Shown piece by piece: positions 56,243-64,000 of a DNA stretch of 64,000 nt. The DNA comes from Verticillium longisporum. Its lineage: Eukaryota > Ascomycota > Sordariomycetes > Glomerellales > Plectosphaerellaceae. The DNA is taken from assembly GCA_019188255.1 (NCBI GenBank), contig JAETXT010000006.1, positions 1,364,001 to 1,428,000 on the forward strand, written 5' to 3'. Position 1 is the stretch's first letter; every line of letters begins with the position of its first letter. The notes under the pieces are model-generated. The model saw only the letters and a list, made by a program, of their open reading frames with translations. It was not told the DNA's origin and searched no databases. The position numbers were made by a program, and so were the translations under genes.

Positions 56243-57470
56243 ATGAGTACCGACAATGGGCAGCGAACCAAGCCCCGTGTGGCTGTTCTATATCAGAACA
56301 CGGAGCCTCCCGTCATTGACGGGACACGGAAGCCCATGAAACCTGGTGGTAGGCACTCTGCCTAGTCACCTGAGATCACTGGAGGCCAAAAGCATACTAA
56401 CAGAATTGCAGGCTACCAGGATTCCGGAGCAGACATTGGATATACCCTGAGTCTCTCAGATGAGTTTGAGGTCATCACTCCGTCCTCTGACCCAATCCCT
56501 GAACAGCACGCTGGCTGGTGCTTCCCTGACACCGAAGAGGGGATCCTGCAAGCCATTGAGCTTGGTGCCACTCATCTTTGGGCTAACACGATTCTGTTCG
56601 CCTCGCATCCACTTCAAGTATCTGCCGAGGTCGGCAAGCACCAGGATTACCTACGTGTCGTTGGTCAGGGCCCTTTGCTCGTCGAGAAGTACGACAACAA
56701 GGACTACGTCAACGACCTCCTTCGCCGACTCGGGGGCTTCACCATGCCGCGAGCGTGGTCGCTTCCGTCGGGCCCCATCAACCCGAACGACATTGAAGAT
56801 TGCATCTATCCCCTCGTCGTCAAGCCCGCCCGCGGCCGCGGCAGCTACGGCGTCAAAGTCTGCAAAGACGCTTCGGAGCTCGTCTCGCATGCTGAATCGC
56901 TAAGGTCTGAGGGTCTCAACCTGGTCATGGTTGAAGAATACCTCGCCGGTGAAGAAGCGACAGTCACAGTCATGCCGCCGAGCCTTGACAGGTCGGACTA
57001 CCTGGCCCTGCCGGTCGTCACGCGCTTCAACCACCAGGATGGCATCGCTCCGTACAATGGCACGATTGCCGTTTCCACTAACTCGAGAGCTGTTGTCGGG
57101 TCAGACGACCCGGCTTATGAGGCAACCTCTAGGGAGTGCGAGAATGTCGCCCGAGTTCTTGGTGTTACGGGCCCGATCCGGATCGACGTCAGACGCTACG
57201 GCCCTTCGGACCCGAGATTTGTGATATTCGACGTCAACATGAAACCTGTGAGTCCACCAAAAACCATTGCCGCTGGAAATCTGGATTGGAAATGCCCGTG
57301 GCTAACGTCTATAGAACATGACGGGCCCCGGCCGGCCGGGCCGAGAGGATCAGGCGTGCTTGTCCCTTCTGGCAGCAGGCGGATTAGGCTGGGACTATCA
57401 ACGCTTGCTGAAAGAGATACTTGGCACAGCGGTCCTTTTGCAAAAGCACCGGTCACTCCATCCTCTGTAA
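56243..57470 (+). CDS. ATP-grasp ligase, D-Ala-D-Ala-ligase-like, 3 exons
   Basis: Exons 56243-56348, 56412-57247 and 57315-57470 give 365 residues; introns are 63 and 67 nt and all phases agree. The N-terminus RVAVLYQNTEPP starts the Rossmann-like domain; HLWANTILFASHPLQ follows. ATP-grasp motifs: YPLVVKPARGRGSYGVKV (nucleotide-binding Lys and Gly loop), VMVEEYLAGEEATV (acidic and hinge part), IRIDVRRYG, and FVIFDVNMKP joined across intron 2 to NMTGPGRPGREDQ (metal-binding Asp/Asn cluster). These enzymes join a carboxylate to an amine via an acyl-phosphate. Fungi have no peptidoglycan, so the product must be something else, such as a dipeptide or modified amine. Pairing with an amine oxidase suggests amine metabolism. 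The frame is clean. Confidence 0.85.
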
Positions 57471-57791
57471 GCAGAGGATTTCTTAAACCTGATACATCGA
57501 TGGCTTTGAGTGTTTCACAAGTAGTTCAGTCAACTATAGATTTAGATCTCTCCCAAATATAGTTCCGTAGCTGACTTGACAGCGGATGTCTATAGGGTTT
57601 CTCCGTGGGCTTGGCTCAGTGGCAGCATGCATAATTTGTCCAGCCAGCGAATAGTCAACTCAATGCACAAATCGGAAGTCCAGTTTCGAGCTTCCCTTAT
57701 CCTCGGTGGTATCGAGGTAGTGAATCCGTTCCTGTTCCATCGTCGTTAGCTTCTGGTTTCCCCACGAACTCTTAACAGGTCACTCTGGGGT
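57471..57791. other. Convergent 3' regions, nothing recognised
   Basis: A short spacer between the ATP-grasp stop and the transporter stop. Confidence 0.5.
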
Positions 57792-59793
57792 TTAACGCAC
57801 GTCTTCAGTCATCGCTTGCCACTTCTTCTCGCGGGATCTGTTCTTGTAGATATAGAAGCCCTTTGCTACGATGTAGACGCAGATGTTCATGCAAGCAATG
57901 GCTACAAGAACGCGATTGCCGCGGCGATCTATCAACTCATTAGCTCCACTACTCAAGCCAGCAATCATGGCGATGACCTACATTCAGGCCGATCATCTTC
58001 GCGGTAGATGTTCGAATAAATCACTCGAGCAAGCTGGACCATCATGCTAAGGTTACGTCAGTGTACAGCGCTCTTCCATCCACGAAATGCTCCACGGCGG
58101 AAGCCTGGCATACTTGTAAAGGGCTGCAGATACAGCCCGAGTGCGCACGGAATTGGAGTTTCGGCTTCCCCATGCGACGTGCATGGCATGAGCTGTGCAC
58201 ATGTCAGCAATGTCTTGGTCCGCATGAATGATCAATACTCACGGGAAGGGTAGGATAGCAAGACCGTGACAATCGCGAATTGCGCCCATGGGCCAGCTGT
58301 AGAAGGCAGAATGGCGAGCGCAATCAAGTTCGGGAGATACCAAAACTGTGTAAAGACACCAAAAAGAGCACGTTCGTTCCATCTTGTTGACAGATAGGTC
58401 ATGATGCACATCATAACGGCACCAATGAACTGGCATGGAATGCTGAGCAAGTTGGCATCGAAGGTGCCGAAGCCAAGGTTCCGAAGAGTGAGGGTAAGGT
58501 ACTGGTCGGGAGGACCGGCGGGAATCTCCCAGAGAAGGCCAAAGATGTAGATGGGCCAAAGCTCGTAGTCGCAAAGAGAGTGCCAGAGCATCTTGAGGTT
58601 GATGGCCTGCCTGTTATGCATGTCGCACTTGGAGGGGTCATCACGTAGGATCCTGTTGATGAGGATCTTCTCCTCTCGTTCGTTGAACCAGCCCTTTGGT
58701 CGCCAAGGTCGTTTAGTTTGTGTAGGCGAGGGGGCCATCTTGAAAATGGACCATATGCCGATGGACAGCATAATGATCCCCTCGATCAAGAAAAGCCATC
58801 TCCATCCTTCATATCCGAGAACGCCTCGCATGCGAAGAACACCAAAAGCAATGATAGGTGCAATAATATCCGTAATTCGTCGCACGCACCAAAACATCGC
58901 CAATCTGAACGGCAGCTCGTTGCCCTTGAAGAAGTAGGTAAGGTAAAGCACGATGTCGGGAATGAAGCCGCCCTGCAGGACGCCGAGGATAGCGCGTGTG
59001 ACAAGAAAACCGGTCCTACCGCTGAGGAAGAATTGAGCTCCTGAGACCAGGCTCCAGGAGCACATGATGAAGGGGATCCAGCGGTCCGGACCCAATTTCT
59101 TGCTGATCATCTGAGAAGGCAATTCGGCGCACAAGAAAGAAATTTGATACACTGTGTTTCCAATGTTGTAGTCTGTAATCATTAGTGCATGGTTCGATGG
59201 ATGTGGCATGGGCGATCTGTGTAGCCAAACATACCGTTGGTGTCCATTCCAAGATCTGGTAGGAAGTCATCGGTGTTGGCTTGCGAAAGGTTGCCACGAC
59301 CGAGGTCTAGACCGAAGAAGGCAACACAAGCCCATATGGTGACTGAGAAATAGACTATTAAGCATCGATCTTCAAAGAAGGCTGGGTACATACTCTTGAG
59401 GTCCATCTTGTTGATGAGTGGCAGTTCCTCCTTCCACGTCCTTCTGCAAGCCGGATCGAACCGATGCCGGTTTTCATAGCTTTCGTGGGGCTTAAAGTAA
59501 GCAGCAGCAGCAGGGCTATCGTACACGGAAGGCTGAGTCGCGATTGCATCGATATCGAAGTCTTTCTTCTTTCCGAAAATTTGGGTGAGAGGAAGAATGG
59601 GGATCTCTTGTTGGACCAAGCCCTCGCCCCGCTGCTCCAACTCAGCACGATGTTCTCGGATAATACGCTCACGGGCCTCGTCAATGTCTTCGTCTGACTG
59701 CTCCTTCGCCTTGTTCTCCGCGGCTTCATAGTCTTTATCGCTTCGATCGGACGAGTCCGAAAGAGGGGGACGCTTCTTCTCAATATCGGACAT
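57792..59793 (-). CDS. MFS transporter, allantoate-permease (Dal5-like) family
   Basis: Exons 59793-59394, 59354-59235, 59172-58243, 58192-58114, 58046-57982 and 57928-57792 give 576 residues. Every junction has GT...AG and agrees in phase. The first intron (39 nt, GTATGT...AATAG) is a multiple of three, so its retention would also stay open. The cytosolic N-terminus is long (about 130 residues, acidic, ERIIREHRAELEQRG). Typical family motifs: ACVAFFGLDLGRGNLSQANTDDFL, NDYNIGNTVYQISFLCAELPSQMISKKLGPDRWIP, VTRAILGVLQGGFIPDIVLYLTYFF, and YRRGNRVLVAIACMN near the end. Family members import allantoate, ureidosuccinate, nicotinate, pantothenate or dipeptides as anions. The neighbours suggest nitrogen-source uptake. 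The frame is clean. Confidence 0.88.
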
Positions 59794-61974
59794 TTTGATG
59801 GTTCGTTGGAAAATTGCAAGTCGCCGTTCTTGTTTCAACGAAGACCTGATGAGAACGAAAGGTCAATGAAGGAAGGTTATAGGCCTCATATGTAAGCCTT
59901 GGTCGCCGTGATCGGCCCTCCTGGACCATGAAAAGTCTTTCGCCTCGGGTTTGGATCGAATGACGGACCCATTGGTCTGCATGCCGAGACTCTTGGTGTT
60001 CACGGCGGATTCAACAGTCCTAATATTTAGTGTCTGGCAGTCTTGAGTAGTACATGGCGCAGCCGCCAAGCTGTGAATAGTTCTAGTGATCGTCACAGGC
60101 CTTGTCGTGTGGCATCGGCAAATGACGACAGTGGGCCGACTTGAGGGTTAACAGCACACGACTGATGTCTTACTTCTTAAGATCCATAATCAAGCCTTGG
60201 CCATGGGCATGAAATGGAGATAAGTGTTATGTTAATGAGGTCGTGTGATTAAAAGGCAGATAAACGAGGGTGCCCAGAGAGCTTCTGAGGAACATTGAAA
60301 TTCATGAGTGGGCGTCATGGGCATACGTGCTCCTCACGATGATGCCTGGTGAGAAATGCAAATATTTAACGTTGCGCAAAACATCCAATACAAGGCACAT
60401 TGATATATACATGATGTCGATGTGTACGTATGCTGATATGCTCGTCCTCAATTAGCACCAGAGGATGTAATACACCGGCTTGACGATAACATTGGTCAAA
60501 GGATGCATGCAGTCGGGTATGCCAGGATGAGTCGTGGAGTCGCCCAGTGGCCGTAGGCCACACACATGTACTTTCTTGAGGGACGCGCGTAGCTCTCATG
60601 ATGCAAGATCCCATGATATGTTGTGCTTTGAGTGCGACGTTAGAGAGATGATGAAAAATGGGCAAACAGCTGTTAGCGGGTTGGCATAGCTTGGCGTTCA
60701 GGGGCCATGAGGGAGATATCCAGACATGCTCGGTAATTTCCATTCAGGGTGTTGCTCTTGATCAAGAAAATCAAATCAAAGTTGGGCAGTATATTTAAGA
60801 AACCGCCATTGAAGTCACTTGTTGCTCATAAATCAAGTTGATGTCATGGCTTGCTGCTGTTTCACCAGGGGACGAAGGCAGGTATTGCGGCGTGATTCGT
60901 TTGATGTCAAGCCCTTTCACTTGCGAGTCCAATAATGTCTTGAACTCCTGATAACCTTCCAGATAAGCATATGGGTCCGCTACGGTACACGAAGTCGGCC
61001 TTGGAAAGGAGGTGACGTGATAATGTACGTCACCACATTTCTGACCCATTTTCCATCAGTGAGCTGGTGCGGTGTAGGCTCTACAAGGGACTGTTGCTGG
61101 CGTCGTTCGTGCATGCCAAAACCACGCACTACGTCGTAAACTATCCACTAAGAGTGCTTTCAAGGCTTGTAATCAGATACGCCATCGAACAGGCACCGCA
61201 GCAAGGGTCCTGGCTCGGAAGGACTCAAGTAGTGGAAGCCAATGTGTCATCGACGTCATTTTACCAGCCAAGGCGGCGCCGAGCTTTCATTGTAGGTTCC
61301 TGCAAGAGCTATGGACAAATTTTGCTCATCCAGATATCTGGGCTTGTCACTGCAAACTGGCCGAGGCCGATGTCGCTTTAGCCGGCATCAAATCTTTATA
61401 TTGATAGATGACACGATTTCCGCGGCATATTGCGTGTTGTAGGAGTGACAGGACGTTAATTTGATGCCCTTAACAGAGCCCCCCGGAGCGAGATATAAAT
61501 CCCCTCATGCCAAGAAATTCCTGGGAAGTCACAAGCTGGCGAAAACGTGCTGATGAGTTGCGAGGAGTCTTCTTTGGCTGAACGTCTTTGTAACCTTCGT
61601 ACTTTAACCGGATCCTTCAGAGAGATGGATGGCTCCGTTTACTCAGCCTAGTTGGCGCAATGAAATGACTGATTGCATGAGAATCCAGATAGGCTCGGTG
61701 TGATTCCTTGCCGATTGAGAGGTCAGCATCAAAGTATTGGGTCACGTTAGACCCAATCGTGACATGAAATGACCTTTCTATCATTGTATACGCGCTGAAA
61801 TTACCAGGCCAAGTTATGTTGAGTACGCTCGGAGATCATACGCGTTCATCGGAAGTAAAATCCATACCACAAAAGCATCCTGGCAGTTCACCTGATCCAC
61901 ATAATACATGACAACTGAACGATAAGAATACAGACCCTGATATGTGGATTGGACTGTGCTATGCGTACAATTGC
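59794..61974. other. Transporter promoter and intergenic region, no supported gene
   Basis: Small frames at 60270-60455, 60366-60743 and 61067-61381 have no recognisable content. Nothing repetitive was seen. Confidence 0.45.
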
Positions 61975-64000
61975 TTACGATCTGCCCTTCGAACTCTTGC
62001 CCTGAGACTTGCAATAAAGCATCACTTTCTCCGCTGTGGTGTTGTGGTTGATTGAGGAAGTTTCAAAACTGACCTCCGTGTCTTGTAATATAGCAGATGA
62101 CGCACCATTCTCATTTCGATCTGGAAGAAACGCTGTCTGCTCGTGTGTATGAGACCACCCCATTGGGTCCATCAAGTCGCCGAATGGGAAGGTTGATACT
62201 GATGATATTGGCCAGGCAGGAGGTAGACCTTCGCCAATCGCAGGCATGGTCATGTCGATTGATTGTCCTGTGAAGCTATCGCACAGCATTTGAAATGCGC
62301 TGAAAGACGGGGGTTTCAGGTATGATGAACGATCGTATGAGGTGGTACTTGCCGAGACTGACCCCCTGCTCCGTCGCTTGGTTCGATCCACAGCATCATC
62401 GTGCTTCAAAGAAAGAGAGTAGGGAATTGTCATGCTTGCGCTCCGCCGCTTCAAACCTCCACGCATTTCCATCGAGGTGGCTAACCGCTGCCACTCGCTC
62501 TTAACGAGAATTACAACCTCAAGAGCCCGGGTAGCATTTCCGTAAGCATGTCCAATCTCACCAAGAGCATGACAGCACAGCTGGAGATCATTTAAGGATA
62601 CCCGAGAGCTGTAATCTGTCATAGTACAAAAATCGTGGATGAACACAAGCGAGGCTGTGAATATGATGTGTACGATCTGAATATTTGTTCGGCGCAATGA
62701 ATGCTCATTTTGGTAGCGTCGAAGAATCTCGGCCACTTGGTGGGCAGCTGCTACACATCCGGCAATTGCGTCACTCAAAGCGACTTGGTCTCGGAGCGTT
62801 GGCTCATCGTCGCCGTTGTGAACAAGGCTGCTTGACATGTAAGGGCGGTAAAGCGCTATCATGGTAGCGTGGAATTGCATGCTGATAAGTGTTAGCAAAC
62901 AGAGCCTTCAGACAGCTTCGCCTAAGTTGGGGGGAGACGATTACATACTGAAGTTGCAAAACTGCAGGAACTACAGTGTACGTTTGCCCGGACGTCTCGA
63001 GTCTAAGCGCGGGATCCAAGCCATCATGCCAACTCTTCAGCCCTTGCTTGGTTTGAAAAAGAAACTCGGCAAGGGCATTTGCGTCCAGTCGGCGACCGGA
63101 GTACCTAATTCAGGTTGGTCAGAAGTTTGGAAACAGATCAGCAAGACTGGGCCCTAGCGTGGACTAACAGGGTAGCGTTGATTGTCCTCATGATCTCGCA
63201 GAGGTAGATATTGGCATCTGTGCACTGCTCGAGTGGGAATGGGAGCCCAGGCTCAGGTATGTCGGACTGGCCAACAGCACGCGGGTATGGTCTCCAAGTT
63301 TTACCGGTCTCGGCGTACTCCCACGGCCGGGGCGTTGTGATGTTCCTGATTCCCATACCCCAAGGTCTGCCGACGTACATACTCCACATGCTTTTTGAGC
63401 AGTTAGCCTTGCATCCAGAGGGTATATTATGCTGTCTTACTGCTCATGAACGAAAACCCCCCAAAACGCAATCGCCCGGATCTTCAAATCGCGATCCGTT
63501 AGTAGCCCTGTCAACTTGTGTTTCGAGACGTCGAGATGTAAGCCAAGATCCGCACTGAGTCGTGCTGCCATGCCTGTGGGGGACAAGTCAGCGGGTGCTC
63601 CATCGCTTTCCGGAGGAACAGAGTATTGATCCACCAGATAGTACACCCCACTGTAAAGCCATCCTCGAGCATCACGTGTGAATGCAGCCTCTGAAGCACT
63701 CATAACAACAAGAGCCTGGACCGTAGCCACGGTCGGGCTATCCATCTCAATGTCCAAGAGTGCCTTGGCTCGCGCAGAGAAGAATTCTGATGCAGGTTCG
63801 GGCAGGTCGAGGTCTTGATTTCCGGCTAGATTTGCTCCAATTGCACATCTGAAGGTATGGTAAGCATCAAAAGGGGTGATTGGGCAATTAACAAGGGATC
63901 AGTCAAACCCACATTGCGTTATTGAGCGTTTCAGAGTAGTAGGGGCTGCTTTTGCCGTGCAGAATGGCGTTGTTCTTCTCCTCAAAGAAAACATCCTCAT
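61975..64000 (-). CDS. Fungal-specific transcription factor, C-terminal part (runs off window)
   Basis: Only the C-terminal part lies in the window; the DNA-binding region (expected Zn2Cys6) is beyond 64000. Leftward from the edge the frames read CAIGANLAGN, FFSARAKALLDIEMDSPTVATVQALVVMSA, and RGWLYSG joined by an intron (GTGTAC...CCCACAG, about 63655-63575) to MAARLSADLGLHLD. Then comes AFWGVFVHEQ, the signature WSMYVGRPWGM, and a last long exon (MIALYRPYMSSSLV, ...) ending at 61975. This is the middle homology region of fungal Zn2Cys6 regulators; the order and the YVGRP motif recall nitrate or amine-utilisation regulators such as nit-4. It may regulate the neighbouring transporter and amine oxidase, by position only. 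Confidence 0.78.

Overview
The window is filamentous-ascomycete (Pezizomycotina) nuclear DNA. Genes are split by 40-70 nt spliceosomal introns with GT...AG ends and CTAAC/CTGAC-like branch points. The protein families are typically fungal: DUF3435 tyrosine recombinase, FunK1-like kinase, fungal BTB and F-box proteins, PL3 pectate lyase and a fungal-specific transcription factor. A Sordariomycete is my best guess; this is inference, and the pectate lyase only hints at a plant-associated life.

The window splits into two halves near 33-34 kb. The left half (1-33 kb) is an accessory, transposon-rich landscape. It holds a DDE-integrase gene broken by a 5'-truncated LINE with a clear 15-bp target duplication, and a second LINE with its middle deleted. 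It also holds a decayed MADS-like fragment, a partial copy of the histone acetyltransferase ESA1, and a decayed Cys-rich gene. Among these sit accessory families: a kinase with a possible nuclease-like N-terminal domain, a large conserved hypothetical protein, an HAE/CxxC deaminase and an F-box protein. At its right edge lies a DUF3435 tyrosine recombinase (captain-like, as in Starship giant transposons) on the minus strand, so it is transcribed inward into this accessory block.

Immediately right of the recombinase comes an AT-rich stretch with an 18-bp direct repeat and a 12-bp palindrome, then a cytochrome P450 whose first ~140 residues are missing. Orientation and position fit a Starship-type element whose captain end sits at about 33.0-33.9 kb, whose body runs left out of the window, and which interrupted the P450.

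The right half (34-64 kb) looks like ordinary chromosome: PL3 pectate lyase, a SET-domain protein, an APC-family amine/amino-acid permease, a BTB protein and a secreted repeat protein. It ends in a set that may act together in nitrogen scavenging: copper amine oxidase and ATP-grasp ligase transcribed divergently, an allantoate-permease-like MFS transporter, and a fungal-specific transcription factor running off the right end.

Many otherwise convincing genes in both halves need one 1-nt correction, mostly one base missing from a run of four to six identical bases. I read this as probable residual homopolymer error in the assembly, although true decay is certain in places (in-frame stops in the integrase, the ESA1 copy, the recombinase and the pectate lyase).
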